From NCBI GenBank assembly GCA_024449915.1, contig JAMZAV010003223.1, forward strand, positions 1 through 64,000: 64,000 nt of DNA. Direction: 5' to 3'. Under the pieces are notes generated by a model that saw nothing but the letters and a program-made list of their open reading frames with translations, searched no databases and was not told the origin of the DNA. Both the position numbers and the translations under genes were made by a program. Numbering within the stretch: position 1 is the stretch's first letter; each line of letters begins with the position of its first letter. Shown here piece by piece: positions 32,001 through 36,760 of the stretch. This stretch comes from Sweltsa coloradensis. Its lineage: Eukaryota; Arthropoda; Insecta; Plecoptera; Chloroperlidae.

Positions 32001-35000
32001 TAAATAAATTTTATGTAGAGTCTACCCACTCAGTTATATATAACTGATTTTCAGTGGGGGACTTTAAATCAAAGCGACCAAGCCAACCCTGCAGGCCCCG
32101 ACGCAATCGACGAGTGAGCGATAACCAACCAAAGATCAATATTTTTAATAGGAAATATAGCAATCAGTGGTATGGACAGTGCGAACACCCGCGAATCAAC
32201 GCCAGAATCAACAAGGCCGATTCAGAACAACTCTGAAATTTATTATGTGCTTCGTTGCTAGGACGGCTCCAAAGTCACCGTTTACAAACTCCTAAGACAA
32301 GAACTGATGGACTGAAGTCTAAATCAGAAGTTAAAAAACTTCTGACTTTAGCGGGAATCGAACCCTGGACCTTCTGCATTGGAAGCAGATACGCTAACCA
32401 CAAGACCAACGAGCCACACACAATGTCCGTGTTTCTTATTCTATCTCTTCTCGTCTTGCCCACTGTGCTCCTCAGGAATCTCATCTCTGCCGCCTGTATC
32501 TGACTCTCCTCTCGATCTCCCATTGTCCAGATTTCTGCTGCATACATAAGGATCGGTATGAAATACGTTTTATAGTGTCATCTTACACTAGTTATATTAC
32601 CGGTATATTACAATTAGGAAAAGGCCAACCGGCTAGTTTAGTATAGATTGGAGAAGGGTTGACAGGTTGGGAAAGCATAGAGAACATAAAGCCCAGCCTG
32701 AAGGGCTGGGGGCGACAAAACTTTTCACCTGCTGATGACAACTGCAGCTAATTTAAAGTTGTTTGTTACCTTAATCCACGACACGTTTCGTCCTTCTGGG
32801 ACTCATCAGGAGGATGGTGGCTACTAAAAATCAGCTAGCTACATGCAAACAAAACTCACAACACATAACCAAACCTGTGGTAGGGCCACGCAAGAAGTAA
32901 ATTCTGCATGCATGTTGTCATCATCAGCAAGGTTACTTCACACACCATTCATACTGAGGCACACCGTCAGAACAACCAGTAAGGGGGCTTCTCTCTCAAC
33001 TCTGGTGCTCGGGAGACAAAAAAATCGAATCCAAGGTGAGTCATGGATGTTTTGTCTCCCGAGCACTAGAGTTGGGAGTGAAGCCCCCTTACTGGTTGTG
33101 CTGATGGTGTGGCTCAGTATGAATGGTGTGTGAAGTAACCTTGCTGATGATGACAACATGCATAAAATAAATAAATAAATAAATTTTATTTAGAGTCTGC
33201 CCACTCAGTTATATAACTGATTTTCAGTGGGGGACTTTAAATCAAAGCGACCAAGCCAACCCTGCAGGCCCCGACGCAATTGACGAGTGAGCGATAACCA
33301 ACCAAAGATCGATATTTTTAATAGGAAATATAGCAATCAGTGGTATGGACAGTGCGAACACCCGCGAATCAACGCCAGAATCAACAAGGCCGATTCAGAA
33401 CAACTCTGAAATTTATTATGTGCTTCGTTGCTAGGACGGCTCCAAAGTCACCGTTTACAAACTCCTAAGACAAGAACTGATGGACTTAAGTCCAAATCAG
33501 AAGTTAAAAAACTTCTGACTTTGACGGGAATCGAACCCTGGACCTTCTGCATTGCATGCAGAATTTGCTTCTTGCGTGGCCCTACCACAGGTTTGGTTAT
33601 ACTTATGTGTTGTGAGTTTTGTTTGCATGTAGTTAGCTGATTTTTAGTGGCCACCATCTGCCTGATGAGTCCCAGGAGGACGAAACGCGTCGAGGATTAA
33701 GGTAACAACTTTAAATTAGCTGCAGTTGTCATCAGCAGGTGAAAAGTTTTGTCGTCCCCAGCCCTTCAGCCTGGGATTTATGTTCTCTTTGCTTTCCCAA
33801 CCTGTCAACCCTTCTCCAATCTAAAATGATTAAAAGCTAACATAAATAAACAGCCTCTTAGTGATGACATCGGCTGTCGACTGCTTTGCTGATAAAATGA
33901 ATGTGTGGTCTCCTTATCTTATATATTGTAACATAAATGACTGCTTTGCTGATAGAATGAATGTGTGGTCTCATTATCTTATCTCATAATGTAAACAAAA
34001 CAACCAAAACAACTCGGTGGCGAGAGTCTTGGCCGAAGCCAATTGACTGTCTATAGTGATGTGAGGCGATACGTAGTTCGTGGCTTGGGAGGAGGAGGGG
34101 GGGGGGGGATGACCGTTATTTCTGCGTCTGTCATTGACTGGATGTCCTGATGCAATGTTTATTTCTTCATAAGCATAGCCTCTATAATATCATCTTCAAG
34201 GCCATATTTTGTCTCTTTCTCCCTCCCTCTCTTCTCTATCGTCCGCTGTCTTTGAGCAAGGTCGCGGCGGCGGCAAGCACTCACAAAGACACTGGCTCAA
34301 CCTTCTCTGGCACCCTACCCTCGACCCCCACCCCAACCCCCCTTACAATTCACGCGCTGTGCAATTCTTACATGACACGTCATTGTAGTAAACAGCATAC
34401 TGCATGACATTCATATGTAAATAACATAACATTTCAGCCTAATTAAAAAAAGGAAAGGGCGCCTGAAACCAGCTCGGATAACACGGAATCTCGGTTAATC
34501 GGAGCTCGGATGAACGAGGTCTTACTGTATAGTTGTCATCAGAAGGTGAAAAGTTTTGTTGCCCCCAGACTTTGAGGCTGGGCTTTATGTTCTCTATGCT
34601 TTGCCAACCTGTCAACCCTTTTCCAATCTAAACTTAATTTTATATACAGGCTAGTTGGGTATATTATCCAATATTATTTCAGGTCTACGCTTTACAAGAT
34701 TTGAACAGAAGAATAAAGATTTCCGGTCTGTGTTTCCGTCCGCAAAAGTTTTGTTATTCCCCGATTACCTTTTTCTGGATTTTACCAATTTGTCGTCCTC
34801 CTTTGTAAATCAGTTTTTATAACTCTATATAAACTATTAGTGTGACTTCACGGCCCCCTTATAAACCACTGCCTGACTCCAAACAATCCGCTGGTAAGGT
34901 GGAAATAACATGGTGAAGTTTGTTTTGAGTCAGCTCTGACGTCACCACTAATAGTGTCTGTAAGATATAGATAGAGGTTAAATAAATAAATATTATTTGT

Positions 35001-35766
35001 TTGAGTGGGATCGTCTCATAAATCAGTTTTTTTTTAAATTTTGTTTGAGCAAAGCCTATGGTTTTTCCTTTTGTTTCCTTATTTCATTCCACATTTCAAA
35101 ATTTTCTATTACAATATTTGAATATGTTCGTACTAGGGATAACCAAAGAATCGATTGGGATTTGATTCCCAAGAAAAAGCTTTTAAATTGAATTGTATGC
35201 ACAGTTATTTTGGCGGTCATTTTTTGCTAAATCCTAAATACACAACAATATTTCCGCGGCCATATGCCGTGGAGCCCATGAAGGCGTGTCTCGCCTGACG
35301 TACGTCACAGAATGATGTATTTCGCAACGTTGCGACGTCATCTGTTGACCGTACTGCCTGCCTTTGTGCACGATCGGCGTCTGGCTGGAGAGGGAGAGAC
35401 TTTAGGCACGTGGTTCACCGCCCTGCCACGCCCGGATACACGACGAGCGAACGTTTAAACTGCTTAGTGAGTAATCGATTCCTACAATTTGGAATCGATG
35501 CAGACAGGAATCAATCATTCGATTCCTGGTTAGTACATTGAAGTTAGCTACCGTAATTATTTGCTTATTGTATTATTGTACCGAATAGGACTAGACTCTA
35601 TTATTTATTCAACAATCAACAAAAAAGTTCTCCTCTGTTCTAGGTAGACGACGTGGTTCTAGACGCAACAATGTCCAATTCTTCCAGTGTGGCAGACTAT
35701 TTGGAAGACATGTCAAATAATACCACCAAAGGAACAACTCGCAAAAATAATGTGAAACCAAAATAA
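9460..35766 (+). CDS. CEP43: CEP43 (FGFR1OP/FOP), centrosomal protein, five coding exons
   Basis: Exons 9460-9543, 21981-22034, 23974-24787, 29533-29654 and 35644-35766 splice in frame to 398 residues; human FOP has 399. FOP is a centriolar-satellite, centrosome and ciliary base protein that anchors microtubules and works with CEP350. Conserved parts: ELRVLVAQTLENNGVLSKIR and AELRAGVFLALEEQ (N-terminus, residues ~8-42); the LisH dimerisation segment SLTLSLVRELLEFFELTY (~66-83) followed by LSVFDPET; GPLLLEIL; a Ser/Asn/Asp-rich low-complexity middle (~130-290); LLGLGLS before an acidic stretch (DSEIEEEI); and the C-terminal VADYLEDM, matching human VADYLEDVA. All introns are GT-AG. Intron 1 is 12.4 kb and intron 4 is 6.0 kb, both largely transposons. 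Not recovered: UTR exons and transcript ends. Confidence 0.92.
9544..10068. other. Start of CEP43 intron 1
   Basis: Single-copy-looking intron sequence with many TAGGCCTA-type words between 9800 and 10000. No other feature seen. Confidence 0.4.
10069..10137 (+). pseudogene. LINE ORF2 C-terminal scrap
   Basis: In one frame SGDVVDSGSLREFRSFLG then ESRN and a stop. The same 22-residue end recurs at 47625-47719 on the other strand (SGNVVDSGSLREFRLYLG then EDRN, stop). It matches the common WN.LP..VV.S.SL..FR..L ending of LINE proteins. Confidence 0.6.
10228..10312. mobile_element. Short MITE, AACGTCGCTATTTTAA family, copy 1
   Basis: Ends AAAACCTTCAACGTCGC and GCAACGTTAAAGGTTT are inverted copies of about 25 bp around a small centre. 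Relatives lie at 47763-47895 and 48256-48345. Confidence 0.65.
10453..11152. mobile_element. PiggyBac-type TTAA element with transposase remnant
   Basis: Flanked by TTAA at 10449-10452 and 11153-11156. Left end CCCATCCCCACCCGCACG, right end GGGTGCAGATGGG (inverted, partly diverged). Near each end is a GCGCGC block, and GCGTAC(T/C)(G/A)GTACGC occurs twice at the right. It contains a minus-strand frame with an acidic N-terminus like that of piggyBac-derived proteins. The 700 bp are far too short for a full transposase, so this is an internally deleted copy. Confidence 0.55.
10556..10888 (-). pseudogene. Acidic N-terminal remnant, possibly piggyBac transposase
   Basis: 110 codons from ATG at 10888 to TAA. 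Basic start (RRDFGLRKK), then Ser/Asp runs (CDSDSESVNN, VISDSDSDDADVNIDD, EVDEDSDEDPP) and RRARPR. Acidic Ser-Asp N-termini are typical of piggyBac transposases, and the TTAA context agrees. There is no catalytic DDE domain. It could instead be a chance acidic frame or a small host exon. Confidence 0.4.
11157..11785. mobile_element. TTAA-flanked MITE with repeated CTCGCGTGGGGTTT box
   Basis: Flanked by TTAA at 11153-11156 (shared with the preceding element) and 11786-11789. Left end CCCTCCGTCACTCGCGTGG, right end CCCCACGCGAGGG. The box CTCGCGTGGGGTTT followed by AACCCC occurs near 11168, 11193, 11584 and, inverted, 11761-11785. No transposase is present; the 119-codon frame over its left edge is not a gene. 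Confidence 0.7.
11945..12013 (+). repeat. Diverged Helentron-like family C 3' end
   Basis: AACTCAACACATGGCTCGCTCACTTG then a hairpin CAACA…TGTT and CTAGTCTA. It matches the 38868-38925 end of family C with many substitutions. No 5' partner was found between 11790 and 11945. Confidence 0.5.
12869..14357. mobile_element. Foldback element nested in the 3-kb transposon
   Basis: Begins ACCCTAGTAGCACAGG and ends GTGTTCTTAGGGT. Both arms (12869-13190 and 14120-14357) are rich in TGGCTAGCC, CCAGACG and GGCCATACGTGG words in opposite orientation. The centre holds a tandem repeat (13400-13960). It separates the GTGAG-word blocks of its host element, so it inserted later. Confidence 0.7.
13400..13960. 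repeat. Imperfect tandem repeat, ~90-140 bp unit
   Basis: The phrases TTCATACTAATGGTAA(T/C), GCAGTACGCACG, GGATTCATAT, CTCAGCCCTTGCCAG and AGAAGTCG(A/T)ACAGAAGG recur in the same order near 13430, 13560-13660, 13690-13800 and 13840-13930. Unit lengths differ by internal deletions. Frames of 161, 75 and 74 codons on it arise from the repetition. Confidence 0.6.
15750..16441. other. Intron 1 stretch with an inverted GGTTGGC motif
   Basis: AT-rich. GCCTGTTGACGAGCGCCAAGCC, split at 16018-16039, reappears inverted at 16192-16215 (GGCTTGGCGCTCGTCAACAGGC in total), with TTTACCACAAAAATGG beside it. This gives a foldback of about 200 bp with ~40-bp arms. Otherwise featureless. Confidence 0.5.
16442..16754. 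mobile_element. Foldback MITE with GGTTTAAGGTTTATGG arms
   Basis: AAGGTCGGTGCACATA at the left is matched by TATGTGCACCGAGCTT at the right. Next to each end runs (AA)GGTTTAAGGTTTATGGTTT or its complement. No coding. Confidence 0.72.
17153..18452. mobile_element. hAT-like element, TTAGTGATGACATC ends, interrupted
   Basis: TTAGTGATGACATC at 17153 and GATGTCATCACTAA at the right are inverted copies, with GGAACCGGTTTGGAACC(A)G words inside both ends. Flanks TTATACTA and AATTACTA match at 5 of 8 positions, a possible decayed duplication. It lies within the CAGTGG-ended element and is itself split by a family-A Helentron. Confidence 0.65.
17259..18102 (-). mobile_element. Helentron-like family A, reversed copy
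   Basis: The 3' end at the left is CTAGGAAGCTTTGCAAACGC…GCGCGTTGTTGGATGAGCG. The 5' end at the right is CGCTCGCTACGCTCATCCAA. It has three or more AT-rich subrepeats (GGTGTTATA, AAATCATTACAATC, TAATTCATAAAATTAAGG). The innermost layer of this nest, so the youngest. Confidence 0.75.
18635..19329 (+). mobile_element. Helentron-like family B, copy 1
   Basis: Starts TTAAGCGAGCGTTTCC, then GACTCTGCCGGAAAAATT. It ends GTGCTCGCTTATCAACGC, loop, GAGCGTTTC, CTAG at 19326-19329. GCTCGCTTA just before the 3' hairpin is the inverted copy of the 5' terminus. Directly abuts copy 2. Confidence 0.78.
19330..20041 (+). mobile_element. Helentron-like family B, copy 2 (tandem with copy 1)
   Basis: Begins TTAAGCGAGCG immediately after the CTAG of copy 1 and ends CTAG at 20038-20041. 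Very similar to copy 1 throughout, including GTTGCCATGGCAACG and CTCTAGATGGCGGTGGAT. Confidence 0.78.
20183..21174 (+). mobile_element. Helentron-like family B, copy 3 with internal duplication
   Basis: Same ends as copies 1 and 2, but about 990 bp long: the block beginning TCGAACGGAGGCTCGG is present twice (about 20288 and 20595), a ~310-bp internal tandem duplication. Ends CTAG at 21171-21174. Confidence 0.76.
21215..21605 (+). mobile_element. Helentron-like family A, 5'-truncated copy
   Basis: Starts within a subrepeat (TTCTTCGACTTATTAACACC) and ends ACGCTCATCCAACAACGC, AAAGCGTTTGCGAAGCTTC, CTAG at 21602-21605. Confidence 0.7.
21606..21790 (+). repeat. Dispersed repeat D, distant copy
   Basis: ATTTTGCTGAAAATGTTAATAGCACCCAC, split by drift, then TTTAAAATTTTAGCGCAATC, GAGTTGTAAGACTCAGTCG and CTGTGCTCCCTC. 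These match the 39540-39940 repeat. Confidence 0.5.
21981..22034 (+). CDS. CEP43: CEP43 coding exon 2
   Basis: 18 codons, phase 0 to phase 0, between acceptor tttttacag and donor gtaggt. Encodes AELRAGVFLALEEQDGAV; the human protein has AELRAAVFLALEEQ at this point. Too short to show as a long reading frame. Confidence 0.9.
22208..22905 (+). mobile_element. Helentron-like family B, copy 4
   Basis: TTAAGCGAGCGAAGCGAGCG start; 3' end ATCAACGC, GAGCGTTTC, CTAA. CTAA still fits the CTRR rule for Helitron ends. Lies in CEP43 intron 2. Confidence 0.76.
22906..23426. other. CEP43 intron 2 remainder
   Basis: No element ends or frames seen. TAGGCCTA-type words recur. Confidence 0.35.
23427..23856. 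mobile_element. Foldback element, CATGGTGGTA ends
   Basis: CAGGGGCATGGTGGTA at the left is matched by TACCACCATGTCCAGGG at the right. Further in, TTTCACT, GTGGTCGCTTAA(C/T)GCACGCAG and GACGG are again inverted across the element. The centre is a near-perfect palindrome (23560-23601). No coding. Confidence 0.7.
23560..23601. repeat. Near-perfect palindrome inside the foldback element
   Basis: AGAGTCGATAAAGAAGTTT is followed by a few bases and its exact reverse complement. It would form a 19-bp hairpin. Confidence 0.85.
23974..24787 (+). CDS. CEP43: CEP43 coding exon 3 (large)
   Basis: Acceptor tttcag at 23973; donor gtaaga after one spare base. 271 codons. It carries the LisH motif (SLTLSLVRELLEFF), then GPLLLEIL, then a Ser/Asn/Asp-rich linker, and ends LLGLGLSG. 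Reading on through the donor would give a stop at 24805-24807, a possible retained-intron short isoform. In vertebrates this stretch is split over many exons; here it is one. Confidence 0.9.
24808..25338. other. CEP43 intron 3 start
   Basis: No gene. AT-rich, with TTAATTAATAATTAATAA just after the exon. I see no element ends. Confidence 0.35.
25339..25530. mobile_element. hAT fragment related to 25661-26185, inverted inside
   Basis: Begins TTGCAGTGGCAGATTTAGG. At about 25430-25500 it has TGCATTTGGTGCGTTTTAG and GGCTGAATGCAATACCAAA, which recur inverted at about 25905-25965 in the next element. No right end found. Confidence 0.55.
25661..26185. mobile_element. hAT element, CAGTGGCGGAACT ends
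   Basis: Left CAGTGGCGGAACT, right AGTTCTGCCACTG. Flanked by ATAAATAT and ATAAATAA, an 8-bp duplication matching at 7 of 8. 525 bp, no transposase. Minus-strand frames of 82 and 89 codons within it are accidental. Confidence 0.75.
26368..26435. repeat. Long palindrome (hairpin)
   Basis: ATATGTTAGTAC, AAAGACAGAAATTAAAAAAG and the inverted copies after a two-base centre give arms of about 33 bp with one small internal mismatch zone. Preceded by a TA microsatellite at about 26311-26330. Confidence 0.82.
26785..26900 (-). repeat. LINE 3'-region fragment plus TA microsatellite
   Basis: CATTCTTCATCTATCCCGCTTTT and ATTCTCCACTTATTTCTTTCC, each broken by small changes, align to the 3' end of the LINE at 30567 (CATTATCCATCGCCG, CCACTTCTTTCTATCC). 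Followed by (TA)n at 26881-26900. Confidence 0.5.
26973..27386 (-). pseudogene. LINE ORF2 C-terminal part, open
   Basis: 137 codons without a stop on the minus strand: GWKEESAIQAAAMKFIRSV, LQWYGHMRRMEKNRIPRQAF, GRPRDRWQDQVQADV and WWKDRKKWREL. These are the standard tail of LINE reverse-transcriptase proteins after the polymerase. The polymerase and endonuclease are missing, so it is 5'-truncated; it is relatively young as the frame is intact. Confidence 0.8.
27417..27495 (-). mobile_element. Gly-tRNA SINE, 3' tail fragment
   Basis: AATAAATAAATTTTATTTAG, AGTCTACCCACTCAC, CTGATTTTCAGTGGGGGAC. This is the conserved 3' end of the SINE seen whole at 31988 and 58034, read in reverse. Confidence 0.75.
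27484..27850 (-). repeat. LINE fragment, second copy of the same family
   Basis: CCAGCTCTCTCCTCTTACC, TTTCATATGTCCATCTCAA, TTGCCCACTGTGCTCC, AGGAATCTCATCTCTGCCGC. Each is shared with the copy at 30567-32575. Frames are broken. Confidence 0.65.
27943..27991 (-). ncRNA. Hammerhead ribozyme, type I, Penelope-like type
   Basis: On the minus strand: ATTGGCC (stem I) then CTGAGGA, stem II GATGGG/CTCATC around TGAAAT, GAAA, the short palindromic stem III ACGT, C, then GGCCCAAT (stem I return). All core positions CUGANGA, GAAA and the GUC cleavage triplet are present; cleavage is predicted between 27951 and 27950. One extra U sits between CTGAGGA and stem II. Minimal hammerheads with this layout are known in Penelope-like retroelements. 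It lies in a 150-bp unit bounded by TA repeats. Confidence 0.7.
28044..28383 (-). repeat. LINE 3'-end fragment, third copy
   Basis: CATTGTCCATCGCCGTTTCC through CACTTAACTTCTCTACACC, TCTCTAAT. It aligns along its length with 30567-30860. The 96- and 112-codon + strand frames over it are the antisense of the LINE. Its upper end is cut by the hAT at 28384. Confidence 0.7.
28384..29462. mobile_element. hAT-like element, TAGGGCTGTG ends
   Basis: TAGGGCTGTG(A)ACGGGTACCC at the left; GCACAGCCCTA at the right. Flanked by the direct repeat AATATAAG (28376-28383 and 29464-29471). Next to the left end are multiple GGGTACCCG palindromes, repeated at about 28899 and 28933. Contains another hAT at 28955. 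Confidence 0.75.
28955..29436. mobile_element. hAT element nested in the previous one
   Basis: TAGTGATGACATCGGGTA at the left and TACCCGATGTCATCCCTA at the right. Perfect 8-bp duplication ATTTTTAC at 28947-28954 and 29437-29444. Inside are several GGAGTCGACTCC palindromes and two long homopolymers (T at 29041-29070, A at 29329-29352). Same terminal type as the element at 17153. Confidence 0.88.
29533..29654 (+). CDS. CEP43: CEP43 coding exon 4
   Basis: Acceptor cctag, donor gtgagt, phase 1 in and phase 0 out. Encodes (D)SPENYDEDFHSSVSAGS, then VADDPGKESDSEIEEEINSN and HSV. Human FOP has a matching acidic stretch (DDFNSTSH, then IGEEIEED). Absent from simple long-frame searches because it is short. 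Confidence 0.88.
29931..29981 (-). ncRNA. Decayed hammerhead ribozyme (C3 changed)
   Basis: Minus strand: ACCATCCGC, TTGATGAG (should be CTGATGAG), stem II GTTCC/GGAC, GAAA, ACGTGT, T, then ATGGATTAAGGT. The essential first C of CUGAUGA is T, so it should not cleave. Otherwise the same as the motif at 32768-32818. Confidence 0.6.
30036..30071 (+). ncRNA. Degenerate hammerhead remnant, right arm
   Basis: TTCCAGAAGGACGTAATGCG, TC, GTGGATTAAGGT. The CTGATGAG core is deleted and GAAA reads GTAA. Recognisable only by alignment to the copy at 33653. Confidence 0.5.
30089..30550. mobile_element. TA-flanked MITE inserted in the foldback arm
   Basis: CTGTATTGTGCGAAATATAG, GCCGACC at the left; GGTCGGC, CTATATTCGGTACAATACGG at the right. 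TA on both sides (30087-30088, 30551-30552), as in Tc1/mariner-type insertions. Removing it restores the arm sequence AAATTAGCTGCAG seen in the intact element. No transposase. Confidence 0.78.
30863..31960. mobile_element. TTAA-flanked element containing a family-B Helentron
   Basis: Ends GAGGATGGGATTGTTGCG and its inverted partner (CGCAAATATCTCATCCTC), continuing through AAATTAAAACCAC(A/G)CAAAATTA. TTAA at 30859-30862 and 31961-31964. Subtracting the Helentron leaves about 390 bp. TTAA targets are used by piggyBac and Kolobok families; the ends do not decide between them. Confidence 0.75.
31074..31777 (-). mobile_element. Helentron-like family B, copy 5, reversed
   Basis: CTAGGAAACGCTCAGTTGG, GCGTTGATAAGCGAGCACG at the left (3' end); GGAAACGCTCGCTTCGCTCG, CTTAA at the right (5' end). 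Includes the family block GTTGCCATGGCAACG. Confidence 0.78.
31988..32420 (-). mobile_element. Gly-tRNA-derived SINE, full length
   Basis: On the minus strand: tRNA-like head (GTGGCTCGTTGGTC, TTGTGGTTAGCG, anticodon arm CTGCTTCCAATGCAG with TCC, B box GGGTTCGATTCCCG), a ~250-bp body, the conserved end GTCCCCCACTGAAAATCAG, AACTGAGTGGGTAGACTC, and a tail of AAATTTATTT/ATTTATTT repeats. Promoter boxes are intact. It sits inside the LINE copy. Confidence 0.82.
32768..32818 (-). ncRNA. Hammerhead ribozyme, type I, intact core (left arm)
   Basis: Minus strand: ACCATCCTC, CTGATGAG, TCC CAGAA GGAC, GAAA, CGTGTC, GTGGATTAAGGT. Stem I is ACC/GGT plus ATCC/GGAT with an internal loop; stem II is GTCC/GGAC; stem III is short (AC/GT). 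All catalytic-core positions are present. Predicted cleavage is after C at 32780. Confidence 0.78.
33163..33556 (-). mobile_element. Gly-tRNA SINE, head-truncated
   Basis: Body and tail match the copy at 31988 almost base for base, but the head stops in the anticodon arm (TTCTGCATTG). It lies where the hammerhead element's arm should read ACATGCATGCAGAATT. Confidence 0.8.
33653..33703 (+). ncRNA. Hammerhead ribozyme, type I, intact core (right arm)
   Basis: ACCATCTGC, CTGATGAG, TCC CAGGA GGAC, GAAA, CGCGTC, GAGGATTAAGGT. Stem II GTCC/GGAC. Stem III ACGCGT is a six-base palindrome, which favours two-molecule pairing. Stem I has more mismatches than the left-arm copy (ATCTGC against GAGGAT). 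Predicted cleavage is after C at 33691. Confidence 0.78.
33862..34020. repeat. Short tandem duplication
   Basis: GACTGCTTTGCTGATA(A/G)A, ATGAATGTGTGGTCTC, TTATCTTAT occurs at about 33889 and again at about 33940. The start TAGTGATGACATCGG resembles the left end of the hAT at 28955. Confidence 0.55.
34021..34471. other. Unassigned stretch
   Basis: Contains a G-run (34092-34107) and C/T-rich sequence (34200-34340). The 85-codon frame at 34150-34407 is composition-driven. Nothing else seen. Confidence 0.35.
34472..34527. mobile_element. Pogo/Tigger-like right end
   Basis: CTCGGATAACACGG, TCTCGGTTAATCGGAGC, TCGGATGAACGAGG, CTTACTG, followed by TA. Reversed it starts CAGTAAGACCTCGTTCATCC, the common pogo/Tigger terminal form. 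I did not find a matching left end. Confidence 0.5.
34531..34632. mobile_element. Detached right arm of the older foldback hammerhead element
   Basis: AGTTGTCATCAGAAGGTG, AAAAGTTTTGTTGCCCCCAG, GGGCTTTATGTTC, CCAACCTGTCAACCC, TCCAATCTAAACT. It continues exactly where the arm at 30566 stops, and AGTTGTCAT occurs at both places (30558-30566 and 34531-34539). Confidence 0.65.
34833..34955. mobile_element. Short MITE with palindromic ends
   Basis: ACTATTAGTGTGAC at the left and GTCACCACTAATAGT at the right. About 123 bp, no coding. Confidence 0.6.
35134..35532. mobile_element. hAT-like element, TAGGGATAACC / AATCGATT type
   Basis: Left TAGGGATAACCAAAGAATCG; right CGATTCCTGGTTA. AATCGATT and GATTCC words repeat near both ends. 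Flanks share only GTAC. No coding. Confidence 0.5.
35644..35766 (+). CDS. CEP43: CEP43 last coding exon
   Basis: Acceptor ttctag; phase 0; stop TAA at 35764-35766. Encodes VDDVVLDATMSNSSS, then VADYLEDMSNNTTKG and a basic tail ending KNNVKPK. VADYLED is the highly conserved C-terminal signature of FOP. The basic 15-residue extension goes beyond the human C-terminus. Confidence 0.9.
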   Translation, partial: VDDVVLDATMSNSSSVADYLEDMSNNTTKGTTRKNNVKPK

Positions 35767-36663
35767 CCAATGTTAATAAGTTAATTAATTAGGTAAGCAT
35801 GTATACGGTAATTGATTGAATTTGCCAATTTGTTCGTGAGTGCAGCACATTTTTCAATTTGTTTAACACAGAGATAATATGCTCAATGACTGACATTAGG
35901 AATTACAAATGTATTCCAGAAACATATTCCTGCACAATATACATTCTATTTTAATAAGGGTGCTAGTCTAGAACTGAAAAGATGTTTCTTCACCAGTGCA
36001 TTAATTAACAATTAACGTCTTGGGTAGGTACATTATCGCATGACAATGTCCACAACAATCTTTCTGAAGAAAGTAAGGAAAAACAGTGTTCTCCCCAGGC
36101 CTGGTATGCCTAGCGTCCCGCTGTTTTATTGCCACCCGACGTAGCTTCTCTTTACAAAAAAAAATAAAAAATGTACTGTCACAAACTACAGCATTTGGAA
36201 TTCACTAGTCGGTAAAGTTGAACACTCTAGTTCAGTACTTTTATCGGAGCTCTTAAATCGATGTATTTCCTCGAGTAAAATTTATAAGAGGTCTCAGGTC
36301 TATGTATGATTATTGATTTGTAATATGATGACATAAATCACAAAAATATGCAAAGTTCTAGTCACTGTTGTGCCTACAATTATTGGTAAACAAACAAAAC
36401 ATACAAATAATGTATATTCTAATTAACTATTAACTTATATATTTTTTTTATGTCTGGATTCACGATTGTATTAGTAACTAAATAATTTTCACCTACAGGA
36501 CTGTTTCCTGACAAACCAAATCGAGAAAAGAACCATATCGCTCATACCTGTAGGCCTAGGTTATGACAATGCTTGTTTGGTCAGTCAAAAACAGCGGATT
36601 CATTACAGTACTGATCCATTCATTCAGATCTATTTTGAACCAACAGTCCAGAAGTTATTGTCA
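35767..36663. other. CEP43 3' UTR and downstream
   Basis: AT-rich. The first AATAAA-like signal I see is near 36164, within an A-run. No other feature. Confidence 0.4.
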
Positions 36664-36760
36664 CTGGCTTTGTGGTTGAATGGTTAAGAAGATGCCAGCC
36701 CGGCAAGCAGAAGACCCGGGTTCAATCCCCAGTTGAGCAATGTTTTTAAATTTCTGGATT
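36664..36760 (+). mobile_element. tRNA-derived SINE (second type), copy 1
   Basis: A-box-like TGGTTGAATGGTTAAGA and B-box GGGTTCAATCCCC 40 bases on, then TTTCTGGATTGCAATG. The same post-tRNA word TTTCTGGATTGTA(T)T follows the heads at 38928 and 58514. No functional tRNA cloverleaf. Confidence 0.65.

Larger units (their letters stand above)
30567..32575 (-). mobile_element. LINE copy, broken by two later insertions
   Basis: LINE sequence at 30567-30862, 31961-31988 and 32421-32575 is collinear with uninterrupted copies (CCTGTCACTTAA joins to CTTCTCTACACC; TCTCTAAT joins to GTCCGTGTTTC). The two gaps hold a TTAA-flanked element and a tRNA-derived SINE. On the minus strand the part at 32460-32570 encodes ESQIQAAEMRFLR, TRRDRIRN, again the LINE C-terminal region. 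Confidence 0.75.
32618..33827. mobile_element. Foldback element with a hammerhead ribozyme in each arm
   Basis: Arms of about 500 bp in inverted orientation (32618-33160 and 33557-33827, the right arm partly replaced). Shared blocks: GGAGAAGGGTTGACAGG, AACATAAAGCCCAGCCTG, CTTTTCACCTGCTGATGAC, CACAACACATAACCAAACC and GGGCCACGCAAGAAG. The left arm carries a second nested palindrome (32925-33155) around GTGAGTCATGG. A Gly-tRNA SINE is inserted at 33163-33556. Inverted arms with hammerheads recall Penelope-like terminal repeats or animal retrozymes. No reverse transcriptase, so it is non-autonomous. Confidence 0.72.

Noticed and set aside
32340..32420. Gly tRNA gene (anticodon TCC) on the minus strand
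   Set aside because: The tRNA-like sequence is the head of a SINE with a body and tail and recurs at 58410; stems are imperfect.
32843..33159. 96- and 73-codon frames with nearly the same protein on opposite strands
   Set aside because: They result from the palindrome 32925-33155 in the foldback element.
36664..36745. Functional tRNA gene
   Set aside because: Only A- and B-box likeness; the acceptor and anticodon stems do not pair, and the same post-head word occurs in other SINE copies.
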